From Halobaculum sp. XH14 (GTDB lineage: Archaea > Halobacteriota > Halobacteria > Halobacteriales > Haloferacaceae), in NCBI RefSeq assembly GCF_032116555.1, contig NZ_CP134949.1, positions 1,488,001 to 1,552,000 of the forward strand: 64,000 nt of DNA, given 5' to 3'. Of the stretch, positions 34,155 to 41,837 are shown piece after piece. Below the pieces are notes generated by a model that was not told the DNA's origin, ran no database searches, and worked only from the letters and a program-made list of their open reading frames with translations. Made by a program: the position numbers and the translations under genes. The first letter of the stretch is position 1; every line of letters begins with the position of its first letter.

Positions 34155-34295
34155 GGTCGGATCGTCGGCCCGCCGGTAGAAACAACCTCCGGCGGTGACC
34201 CCGTCGGCCGGAACGACCGTCCGTGACGACGCTGCCGGACCGCGAACGACGACGGTATCGGTGGCTTTTACGACTCGTCCCACCGAGAGTCGAGT

Positions 34296-35708
34296 ATGAG
34301 CGAGGACGGAGACTTCCGCATCGAACGGGACAGCCTCGGCGAGATGGAGGTGCCGGCGGACGCGTACTGGGGCGCACAGACCCAGCGCGCGGTCGAGAAC
34401 TTCCCGATCTCGGGCATCGGGTTCGGCCGCCGGTTCGTCCGCGCGCTCGGCGTCGTCAAGAAGTCGGCCGCGCAGGCGAACCGCGACCTCGGACACGTCG
34501 AGGAGGACGTGGCGGCGGCGATCACCGACGCGGCGGACGAGGTCATCGCCGGCGACCACGACGACCAGTTCCCCGTCGACGTGTTCCAGACCGGCTCGGG
34601 CACCTCCTCGAACATGAACGCCAACGAGGTCATCGCGAACCGGGCCGCGGAACTCATGGGCGAGGGGATCGGCGACCGCGTCGTCCACCCGAACGACCAC
34701 GTCAACTTCGGCCAGTCGAGCAACGACGTGATTCCGACGGCCATGCACGTCGCGTCGCTCGAGGCGGTCGAGAAGGACCTCATGCCGGCCCTGGAGGAAC
34801 TCCACGCGGCGCTGGAGGAGAAGGAGGCCGAGTTCGACGGCGTCGTCAAGACCGGGCGGACGCACCTGCAGGACGCGACGCCCGTCCGGCTGGGCCAGGA
34901 GTTCGGCGGCTACCGCGCCCAGATCCAGAAGGGCATCAAGCGCGTCGCCGACGTCCGGTACCACCTGCGGGAACTCGCGCTCGGCGGGACCGCCGTCGGC
35001 ACGGGGCTCAACACCGACCCCGAGTTTCCCGAACTCGCGGCCGAGTACGTCTCCGAGGAGACGAACACGCAGTTCCGCGAGGCGGACAACCACTTCGAGG
35101 CCCAGGCCGCCCACGACGCGATGTCGGAGGCGCACGGCGCGCTCCGCACGGTCGCCGGCAGCATGAACAAGATCGCAAACGACCTCCGACTGCTCGCTTC
35201 GGGCCCCCGGAACGGCCTCGGCGAGATCGAACAGCCGGAGAACCAGCCGGGCAGCAGCATCATGCCGGGGAAGATTAACCCCGTCGTCGCGGAGGCGGTC
35301 AACCAGGTCCACAAGCAGGTCGTCGGCAACGACGCCGCCGTCTCGGCCGGGGCCGCCGAGGGACAGATCGACCTGAACCTCTACAAGCCGGTGCTCGCTC
35401 ACAACTTCCTCCAGTCGGCGGAACTGCTCGCCAACAGCGCGTCGGTGTTCGGCGAACGCTTCGTCGCCAAACTCGAGGCCAACGAGGAGTACTGCGCCGA
35501 GCGCGTCGAGCAGTCGATGGCGCTGGCGACGGCACTCAACCCCGCGATCGGCTACGACAGGGCCAGCGAGGTCGCCAAGACCGCGCTCAAGGAGGACAAG
35601 ACCGTCCGGGAGGTCGTTCTGGAGAAGGGGTACCTGACCGAGGAGGAGGCCGACGAAGTGCTCGATCCGGAGGCGATGACCCACACCGGGATTCTGGGCG
35701 AGGACTGA
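34296..35708 (+). CDS. fumC: class II fumarate hydratase
   Basis: A 470-residue fumarase of the TCA cycle, interconverting fumarate and malate as a homotetramer. The start segment EMEVPADAYWGAQTQRAVENFPISG, then TGSGTSSNMNANEV and the signature GSSIMPGKINPV (with the active-site loop) identify it. Aspartase is close in sequence, but the full pattern and length fit FumC. A citrate synthase gene follows. The last codons are part of a 37-base tandem repeat that continues past the stop. Confidence 0.93.
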   Translation: MSEDGDFRIERDSLGEMEVPADAYWGAQTQRAVENFPISGIGFGRRFVRALGVVKKSAAQANRDLGHVEEDVAAAITDAADEVIAGDHDDQFPVDVFQTGSGTSSNMNANEVIANRAAELMGEGIGDRVVHPNDHVNFGQSSNDVIPTAMHVASLEAVEKDLMPALEELHAALEEKEAEFDGVVKTGRTHLQDATPVRLGQEFGGYRAQIQKGIKRVADVRYHLRELALGGTAVGTGLNTDPEFPELAAEYVSEETNTQFREADNHFEAQAAHDAMSEAHGALRTVAGSMNKIANDLRLLASGPRNGLGEIEQPENQPGSSIMPGKINPVVAEAVNQVHKQVVGNDAAVSAGAAEGQIDLNLYKPVLAHNFLQSAELLANSASVFGERFVAKLEANEEYCAERVEQSMALATALNPAIGYDRASEVAKTALKEDKTVREVVLEKGYLTEEEADEVLDPEAMTHTGILGED

Positions 35709-35823
35709 ACGGAACTGGGAGTCCGTGAAGGTCGGAGAGGACTGAACGGAACTGGGAATCCGTGAAGGTCGGCGAGGACTGAACGGAACCGGGAATCCGC
35801 GGACGCCGGCGAGGATTGAACGA
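35700..35823. repeat. 37-base tandem repeat spanning the fumC stop codon
   Basis: Three full 37-base units begin at 35700, 35737 and 35774, each opening with GAGGACTGAACGGAAC, and a partial fourth begins at 35811. The first unit includes the last two codons (Glu-Asp) and stop of fumC. Units 1 and 2 differ at three positions or fewer; unit 3 is more diverged. Confidence 0.9.
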
Positions 35824-35883
35824 ACGGTCACCGTGGAGCCGACACCTATCAGTTTTTCTTGGCGGCGTGACAACGACCCACGC

Positions 35884-37023
35884 GTGACCGACGAGATCGC
35901 ACGCGGGCTGGAGGGCGTCACCGTCGCCGAGACGCGCTTGAGCAGCATCGACGGCGACGAGGGCGAACTGATCATCGGGGGGTTCCCGCTCGCGGAACTG
36001 GCCGGCAACGCGACGTTCGAGGAGACGGTGTTCCTGCTCCGGGAGGACCGACTCCCCGACGAGGGGGAACTGGCGTCGTTCCGGGCCGACCTCGCGTCGC
36101 GTCGGGGCATCGAACCGGAGACGCGGGAGACGCTTCGCGCCGCCGCCCAACGGGAACTGCCCGCGATGGATGCGCTGAGGATGGGCGTCGCGGCCGCGAA
36201 CCTCGGCGACGACGCCGGCGAGTCGGGCGACCCGGAGACCGACTCGCTCACCGCGATCGCGGTGCTGCCGACGATCGTCGCGACGTACTGGCGATGCCGA
36301 CAGGGCGCGGAGCCGGTGGAGCCGCGGACCGACCTCGGCCACGCCGCGAACTACCTCTACATGCTGGAGGGCGAGGTGCCGGACGACGCAGCGGTTCGGG
36401 GGCTGGAGACGTACCTCAACGGCGTCGTCGATCACGGACTGAACGCCTCGACGTTCACCGCGCGCTGTATCGTCTCCACCGAGTCCGACGTGTTCTCGGC
36501 GGTCACGGGCGCGGTCGGCGCGCTGAAGGGGCCGCTCCACGGCGGCGCGCCCGGGCCGGTGCTGGACATGCTGCTCGACATCCACGAGTCGGGCGACCCG
36601 GCGGCGGCCGTCCACGAGCGGCTCGATGCCGGCGAGCGACTGATGGGGTTCGGACATCGAGTGTACTCGGTCCGCGACCCGCGCGCGGCGGTCCTCTCCG
36701 AGGCCGCCGAATCGTTCTACGCGGACGCCGGGAACGCCGACTTCTTCGAGTCCGCCCGGGAGGCCGAACGCGTCGGCGCCGAGGCGCTCGCGGAGCACCG
36801 GCCCGACCTGAACCTGGAGACCAACGTGGAGTTCTACACGGCCGTCCTGCTCCACGGCATCGGGATCCCGCGGGAGCTGTTCACGGCGACGTTCGGCGTG
36901 GCCCGGGTCGGCGGCTGGACCTCCCACTGTCTCGAACAGCTTTCGGACAACAAGATCGTTCGACCCCGCGCGCGGTACGTCGGCGACGAGGGGCGCGAGT
37001 GGACGGCCGTTGGTGAACGGTAG
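35884..37023 (+). CDS. citrate synthase, CitA-like
   Basis: A 379-residue citrate synthase-fold enzyme that condenses oxaloacetate (or propionyl/methylcitrate analogues) with acetyl-CoA. Conserved parts are GPLHGGAP (first active-site His), LMGFGHRVYSVRDPRA (second His) and NVEFYTA, where the usual catalytic Asp is Glu. That glutamate and LEQ-x-x-DNKIVRP near the end recall the minor Bacillus CitA type. It follows fumC on the same strand. GTG 35884 (TDEIARGLEGVTVAET) is taken as start; upstream codons to 35833 overlap a probable promoter. Confidence 0.85.
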   Translation: MTDEIARGLEGVTVAETRLSSIDGDEGELIIGGFPLAELAGNATFEETVFLLREDRLPDEGELASFRADLASRRGIEPETRETLRAAAQRELPAMDALRMGVAAANLGDDAGESGDPETDSLTAIAVLPTIVATYWRCRQGAEPVEPRTDLGHAANYLYMLEGEVPDDAAVRGLETYLNGVVDHGLNASTFTARCIVSTESDVFSAVTGAVGALKGPLHGGAPGPVLDMLLDIHESGDPAAAVHERLDAGERLMGFGHRVYSVRDPRAAVLSEAAESFYADAGNADFFESAREAERVGAEALAEHRPDLNLETNVEFYTAVLLHGIGIPRELFTATFGVARVGGWTSHCLEQLSDNKIVRPRARYVGDEGREWTAVGER

Positions 37024-37131
37024 CGTGGTCGGCCCCCAGTTTGCGGATCACCGACGAAACGGGGAAATAACCCCACGCTTCGGGAGCGCGGCATCGGTAC
37101 GTTCAACATCCATCCCCCCGAGGGTTCGGAT

Positions 37132-37299
37132 ATGCAGCAACTCATCTCCCGGAGTACCGGCCGGGATCTCCTCCGGTGTCGCCGGTGTGGCACGGAGTTT
37201 CCGGAGGGACGCGCGACGACGGACGGCTGGCACTACGCCTGCCCCACGGACGGCTGTGACGCGACCGGGATCGGCGACGGGCTGAAGCGACTCGACTGA
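37132..37299 (+). CDS. small zinc-ribbon protein
   Basis: A 55-residue protein (MQQLISRSTGRDLLRC) with CRRCG at residues 16-20 and C-PTDG-C at 37-42, a four-cysteine zinc ribbon. Haloarchaeal genomes contain many such micro-zinc-finger proteins and some affect swarming or biofilm formation. There is no close neighbour to indicate a role. Its 3' end (…GLKRLD and stop) is echoed in the following 170 bases. Confidence 0.7.
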   Translation: MQQLISRSTGRDLLRCRRCGTEFPEGRATTDGWHYACPTDGCDATGIGDGLKRLD

Positions 37300-37461
37300 T
37301 CCGTCTCGGCTCGAAGCGACCTGACTGTCCCTTCTCTCTCCCGACATCTCCCTCAAAGCAGTCTGTTCACTGTCCGGTGATCCAGCGTCGCCGCCGCTCA
37401 CGAGTGTAGGTTCGAAGAATCGGACCGTCCTCAGGTGTCGCCGCGTGGCGACGGGCTGAAG
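37273..37461. repeat. echoes of the zinc-ribbon gene 3' end
   Basis: GGCGACGGGCTGAAG occurs at 37273-37287 inside the gene and again at 37447-37461 outside it. A second partial copy of the last codons, TCGAAGCGACCTGACTG, is at about 37312-37328. These are short direct repeats of the gene end. Confidence 0.45.
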
Positions 37462-37467
37462 TCGGCG

Positions 37468-37662
37468 TTAGTTGCGGACGACGTTCGTCGCGCGGGGGCC
37501 CTTCGGGGCCTGTTCGATGTCGAACTCGATCTCGGTACCCTCCGTCAGATCCTCGCCGCCGACATCCTCCATGTGGAAGAACACGTCGTCGTCAGCATCC
37601 TCGGTGGAAATGAAACCGTAGCCGCCTGTGTCGTTGAAGAAATCAACTTTTCCGTTCGCCAT
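37468..37662 (-). CDS. cspA: cold shock domain protein (copy 2)
   Basis: A 64-residue cold-shock domain with the same RNP1 (GGYGFIS) and RNP2 (DVFFHM) as the copy at 20517-20711. It differs mainly in the C-terminal third (GGEDLTEGTEIEFDIEQ, TNVVRN). A GCTTTACC element about 30 bases upstream suggests a leaderless mRNA. It lies back to back with gatE. Confidence 0.95.
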   Translation of the reverse strand: MANGKVDFFNDTGGYGFISTEDADDDVFFHMEDVGGEDLTEGTEIEFDIEQAPKGPRATNVVRN

Positions 37663-37825
37663 TGCAAATGAACGTGGGGACGACACGGGTAAAGCCCTTG
37701 CGAGGGTCGTGGTACCACGACCGCCGGGCCATCGATCCGTCCCCGAACCGAATCCTTCGGACCGTTTCGACCCACAGCGACCGTGACTCACACCCTTTTT
37801 GCCCCGGGCCGCCCCACGTCCGACA

Positions 37826-39694
37826 ATGACCGACCGCGACTACGACGACCTGGGGCTCGTCGCCGGGCTGGAGATCCACCAGCAGCTCGACACGGAGACG
37901 AAGCTCTTCTGCGGGTCGCCGACGACGCTGCGCGAACCCGAGGACGCCGAACGGACCATCACCCGCTTCCTCCACCCGACGAAGTCCGAACTCGGCGAGA
38001 TCGACGAGGCCGCCCTCGAGGAGTCGCAGGTCGAACGCGAGTTCGAGTATCTCGCGTACGACACGACCTGTCTCGTGGAGGAGGACGACGAGCCGCCCTC
38101 CCGGGTCGACGACGAGGCGCTCTCGGTCGCGATGCAGATCGCCGCCCTGCTCGACGTGACCGTCGTCGACCAGGTCCACGTCATGCGGAAGATCGTCATT
38201 GACGGCTCGAACACCTCCGGCTTCCAGCGGTCGATGCTGCTGGGCGAGGAAGGCGAGATCGAGACGCCCGACGGCCCGGTCGGCATCGAGGACCTGATGC
38301 TCGAGGAGGAGTCCGCAAAGCGCGTCGAGGAGACCGAGGAGGGCGTCCGCTACTCGCTGGACCGGCTCGGCATCCCGCTCGTCGAGATCGGCACGAAACC
38401 GGACATCTCCTCTCCGAAACAGGCGCGCGACGCCGCGGAGCGAATCGGCATGCTGCTCCGCTCGACGGGCACCGTGAAGCGCGGGCTCGGCACCATCCGG
38501 CAGGACGTGAACGTCTCCATCGAGGACGGCGCGCGGGTCGAGATCAAGGGCGTCCAGGCGCTCGACCAGATCGACGAGATCGTCGCGCTGGAGGCCGACC
38601 GGCAGGCTGAACTCGTCGGGATCGCCGCGGAACTCGACGAGCGCGACGCCGCGGTGGGTGAGCCGGCCGAGGTGACGGACGTGTTCGCCGACACCGACTC
38701 GGGCGTCATCGCCGGCGCGCTGGACTCCGGTGGGGAGGTCCACGCGGTCCGCCTCGCCGGATTCGACGGACTGGTCGGGTGCGAACTCCAGCCCGACCGC
38801 AGGCTCGGCACCGAACTGTCCGATCACGCGAAGCGCCACGGCGCGGGCGGCATCTTCCACACCGACGAACTGCCGGCCTACGGCGTGACGGAGGCAGAGG
38901 TCGACGCGCTCAGCGATGCGGTGGACGCCGCCCCCGAGGACGCCGTCGCGCTCGTCGCCGACGACCCGGACGTCGCGGCGCTCGCCATCGAGGCCGCGGC
39001 CGAACGTGCGGAGACGGCCACCGAGGGCGTCCCCGAGGAGACGCGCGGCGCGAACGACGACGGGACGACCCGGTACATGCGCCCGCTGCCCGGCGCGGCC
39101 CGTCTCTACCCCGAGACCGACGTCCCGCCGGTCGAACTCGACCCGACCGACGTGGAGCCGCCGGAACTGCTCACCGAGAAGGCCGAGCGCTACGCGGACG
39201 AGCACGGCCTCGACGCAGGGCTGGCCGAGCAGGTCGCGTACGGCCGACGGATGCCGCTGTTCGAGGAGGCGGTCGCGGCCGGCGTCGACCCGACGTTCGC
39301 GGCCACGACGTTCGAATCGACCGTGACCGAGCTCCGGCGCGAGGACGTGCCCGTCGAGCGCCTGACCGACGACCACCTGCTCGCGGTGCTGCTCCTCGTC
39401 GAGGACGGCGACCTGGCGAAGGAGGGCGTGAACGAGGTGCTGGCGACGCTCGTTCGGAACCCCGAGCTCTCGGCCGGGGAGGCGGTCGAGGAGGCGGGAC
39501 TCTCGGGCGTGGACGAGGACGACGTGCGCGAGGCGGTGGCCGAGGTCGTCGACCGCAACGCCGACCAGATCGAGCAAGAAGGGATGGGCGCGTTCTCGGG
39601 GCTGATGGGCGAGGCGATGGGTGCGCTCCGCGGGAAGGCGGACGGGGAGATCGTGAGCGACGTGCTACGCGAGGAGATCCGGAAGCGGGCCTGA
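37826..39694 (+). CDS. gatE: glutamyl-tRNA(Gln) amidotransferase subunit E
   Basis: A 622-residue archaeal GatE, which with GatD converts Glu-tRNA(Gln) to Gln-tRNA(Gln). The GatB-type core begins YDDLGLVAGLEIHQQLDTETKLFC; RRQDVNVSIEDG-like (TIRQDVNVSIEDGARVEIKG) follows, and an inserted AspRS-like domain covers about 260-420. The C-terminal YqeY-like tail (GMGAFSGLMGEAMGALRGKADGE) is present. gatD is not in this window. ATG 37826 is chosen over 37799 by the MTDRDYDDLGL family start. A UDG-like gene follows six bases after the stop. Confidence 0.95.
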   Translation: MTDRDYDDLGLVAGLEIHQQLDTETKLFCGSPTTLREPEDAERTITRFLHPTKSELGEIDEAALEESQVEREFEYLAYDTTCLVEEDDEPPSRVDDEALSVAMQIAALLDVTVVDQVHVMRKIVIDGSNTSGFQRSMLLGEEGEIETPDGPVGIEDLMLEEESAKRVEETEEGVRYSLDRLGIPLVEIGTKPDISSPKQARDAAERIGMLLRSTGTVKRGLGTIRQDVNVSIEDGARVEIKGVQALDQIDEIVALEADRQAELVGIAAELDERDAAVGEPAEVTDVFADTDSGVIAGALDSGGEVHAVRLAGFDGLVGCELQPDRRLGTELSDHAKRHGAGGIFHTDELPAYGVTEAEVDALSDAVDAAPEDAVALVADDPDVAALAIEAAAERAETATEGVPEETRGANDDGTTRYMRPLPGAARLYPETDVPPVELDPTDVEPPELLTEKAERYADEHGLDAGLAEQVAYGRRMPLFEEAVAAGVDPTFAATTFESTVTELRREDVPVERLTDDHLLAVLLLVEDGDLAKEGVNEVLATLVRNPELSAGEAVEEAGLSGVDEDDVREAVAEVVDRNADQIEQEGMGAFSGLMGEAMGALRGKADGEIVSDVLREEIRKRA

Positions 39695-39699
39695 TTCCG

Positions 39700-40332
39700 A
39701 TGCCCGTCCAGGAGGACCTCGCGAACCCGTTCGGGATGGACGAGGAGTGCCGGAACTGTCCCGAGCTGGCGAGCTGTCGGAAGCAAGTCGTCCACGGCTA
39801 CGGCGACGCCGGGGGGGAGGTCATCTTCGTCGGCGAGTCGCCGACCGCGGCGGCGGAGGCGAACGGCGTCCCGTTCACCGGCGACGACGCGGGTCGTCGC
39901 ATTCAGCGGATCCTCGGCGAACTCGGCCTCTCCAGGTCCGAGCCGAACGCCGCGGAACCCGAACTGCAAAACGTCTATCTCACCTACCTCGCCCGCTGTC
40001 GGCACCCCGACCGCCGGGCGACCGACGAGGAGGTCGCCAACTGCGAGCCGTACCGCAACGCCGAACTCCGGATGATCAACCCGGAACTCATCGTCCCCGT
40101 CGGCCAGCGCGCGCTGGAGGAACTGGCCATCGAGTACACCACCCGCGCGCCGGAGAGCTTCGACGCCGACGAGGAGCACGCGACGACGGTTCGCGGACGT
40201 GGCTTCGAACTCCTCCCGATGAAGGACCTTGCTGACCTGACCGACGCCGACGCGGACGCGTTCGTCGAGCACGTCCGTGAGAACGTCTTCTCGCGCGACT
40301 ACCGACAGACGAAGGGGCGGCGGAGCCGGTAG
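39700..40332 (+). CDS. uracil-DNA glycosylase-like Fe-S protein
   Basis: A 210-residue protein of the family-4/5 uracil-DNA glycosylase superfamily. The four iron-sulphur cysteines are C17, C20 and a later pair with the diagnostic C-x14-C spacing (CRHPDRRATDEEVANC). The first active-site motif is GESPTAAAEANGVPFTGDDAG rather than GEAPG, and the usual late HPS motif is not seen (LLPMKDLADL is at that place). Uracil excision is thus uncertain. It starts six bases after gatE and is probably cotranscribed. Confidence 0.75.
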   Translation: MPVQEDLANPFGMDEECRNCPELASCRKQVVHGYGDAGGEVIFVGESPTAAAEANGVPFTGDDAGRRIQRILGELGLSRSEPNAAEPELQNVYLTYLARCRHPDRRATDEEVANCEPYRNAELRMINPELIVPVGQRALEELAIEYTTRAPESFDADEEHATTVRGRGFELLPMKDLADLTDADADAFVEHVRENVFSRDYRQTKGRRSR

Positions 40333-40364
40333 TCTCCCGTGTTCCCCTCGTCGCGCTCATGCGG

Positions 40365-40565
40365 TCACCAGTAGGTCGTCCGCCAGCGCCGGGGTGCAGT
40401 GTGTCGCCCCCAGGCGACGGCGAGCGCGACGACTGCGACCAGCATCGCGAGCGTGATCGCGACGCCGCCCAGTGAGAGCCCGGTCAGGGAAAGCGAGACG
40501 AGCGATCCGAGCGCCAACAGCGCGACGAGCAGCGTTCCGAGCACGCCGAACCGTGTCACGTCCAT
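40365..40565 (-). CDS. small two-helix membrane protein
   Basis: A 66-residue protein (MDVTRFGVLGTLLVALLALG) with two hydrophobic helices, about 8-28 and 33-52, and a basic C-terminus RHTAPRRWRTTYW. It is a common haloarchaeal form of unknown role. It is divergent from the DUF2064-like gene with a 60-base gap. Confidence 0.55.
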   Translation of the reverse strand: MDVTRFGVLGTLLVALLALGSLVSLSLTGLSLGGVAITLAMLVAVVALAVAWGRHTAPRRWRTTYW

Positions 40566-40625
40566 ACCGTGGCTGTCGAGCGCGAGAGTATAAGGTTGAA
40601 GGACGCGCCCCGCCGAGGTGCGGGC

Positions 40626-41375
40626 ATGACCGTCGTCGTCGTCCTGGCCGACCCGCCGCGCCCCGGACTCGTGCTCCCCGACCTCCCCGACACGTCCCCG
40701 CTCTCGGCCGGGGCGGCGACCGACCTGTACCGGGCGCTGTTGAAGGACACCGTCCGCGCGGTGGAGCGCTCGGGAGCGAGTCTGCTCGTGAACTACCGGC
40801 CGGACGACCTCCTGCCGGACGGGTTCGTGACCGACACAGCAAGCGAGGCCGCGTTGCGCTCGCTCGCGGCGAGCGCCCTGGAGGACGTGACCGACGCGCG
40901 GTTCGAGGAGCAGGTCGGCTCCGACGTCTCGGCGCGGGCCGGCAACACGATCTCGCACCTGCTCGGCGAGGAGGGCGCCCAGTCCGTGGCGGTCGTGCGC
41001 GGCACGGCGCCGCTGCTCACGCGGTCGCTGCTCGACTCCTCGGCGATGAAGCTCCGGACGAACGAGACGGTGCTCGGCCCGTCGACCCGCGGCCGAACGT
41101 ACTTCGCGGGCTACACCGAGCCGGCGGACTTCGCGGCCGCCTTCGGCGACGCGGAACTGGAGACGCTGACGGACCGCGCACGGGACGCGGGCCACGACGT
41201 CGAGTACCTCCCGATGCAGGTCGCCGTCGAGACGGGTGCGGACCTCCGGGACCTGCTGCCGGTCCTCTGGTCGCGAATCTCGGCGGAGCGCATCGTCCCC
41301 GAGCACACGGCCTCGTTCGTCCACGAGCACGGGCTTCGGGTCCGCGACGGCGAACTCGTCATCGACAATCCTTAA
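40626..41375 (+). CDS. DUF2064-like nucleotidyltransferase-fold protein
   Basis: A 249-residue protein that resembles GT-A-fold nucleotidyl/glycosyl transferases of the DUF2064 kind. Strand MTVVVVLADPPRPGLVLP, the helix region LYRALLKDTVRAVERSGASLLVNYRP and the later VVRGTAPLLTRSLLDSS match that layout. A strong metal DxD motif is not visible. The substrate is unknown. tRNA-Ser follows 27 bases after the stop. Confidence 0.55.
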   Translation: MTVVVVLADPPRPGLVLPDLPDTSPLSAGAATDLYRALLKDTVRAVERSGASLLVNYRPDDLLPDGFVTDTASEAALRSLAASALEDVTDARFEEQVGSDVSARAGNTISHLLGEEGAQSVAVVRGTAPLLTRSLLDSSAMKLRTNETVLGPSTRGRTYFAGYTEPADFAAAFGDAELETLTDRARDAGHDVEYLPMQVAVETGADLRDLLPVLWSRISAERIVPEHTASFVHEHGLRVRDGELVIDNP

Positions 41376-41401
41376 GTCGGCTATCGAGAAGACCCACTCG
41401 T

Positions 41402-41485
41402 GGTGGGATGGCAGAGTGGCCCATTGCGCCTGCCTTGAAAGCAGGTAGCCTCACGGCTTCCTGGGTTCGAATCCCAGTCCCACCG
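41402..41485 (+). tRNA. tRNA-Ser (TGA)
   Basis: A class II tRNA. The acceptor stem GGTGGGA (41402-41408) pairs with TCCCACC (41478-41484), with discriminator G41485. The anticodon stem CCTGC/GCAGG closes loop CTTGAAA with anticodon TGA for UCA codons. The long variable arm includes AGCCTCACGGCT. The T arm is CTGGG-TTCGAAT-CCCAG. A T-rich ATTTTAC follows shortly after. Confidence 0.95.
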
Positions 41486-41837
41486 CGACATTTTACGCTG
41501 CGTTCGCCGCGGCGAGCCGCGGCTCTCTCGGTAAACTGTCGATTAAAAGCACTCCTCACTCCCGTCGCTCGCTCCGCTCGCTCGCTCTCGGAGGGGCGCG
41601 TGGTGCGACCGCACCGTTGCTGCCGTGGCGCGCGGCCGCTCGCGCGAGGGACGAGCACCGCAGCGAACGAGCGGAGTGTGCGAGCACGAGGAGCGCAGCG
41701 GCCGCACCGAGTCGACAGCCGCGGGGGCTTTCGAGCAGTTGCCGTCGATGGATGCTGACACACATCCAGCCGACCCAGAGCATCGGACCCATCCCGCAAC
41801 GCCCAAACGCCCACCCCATCAACCACTGACCAAGAAG
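41486..41837. other. intergenic region after tRNA-Ser with inverted repeats
   Basis: This 352-base gap precedes rqcH. It contains CGCTCGCTCCGCTCGCTCG near 41565-41585 and partly complementary GAACGAGCGGAGTGTGCGAG near 41664-41684. The open frame across it has no resemblance to a protein. The rqcH promoter must lie in its right part, but no strong TATA is visible. Confidence 0.4.

Noticed and set aside
33672-36251. An 859-codon open frame on the minus strand over fumC and citrate synthase
   Set aside because: The plus-strand genes are clear FumC and citrate synthase. The antisense frame is open only because of high GC; only its last 160 codons (33672-34154) are a real SRPBCC gene.
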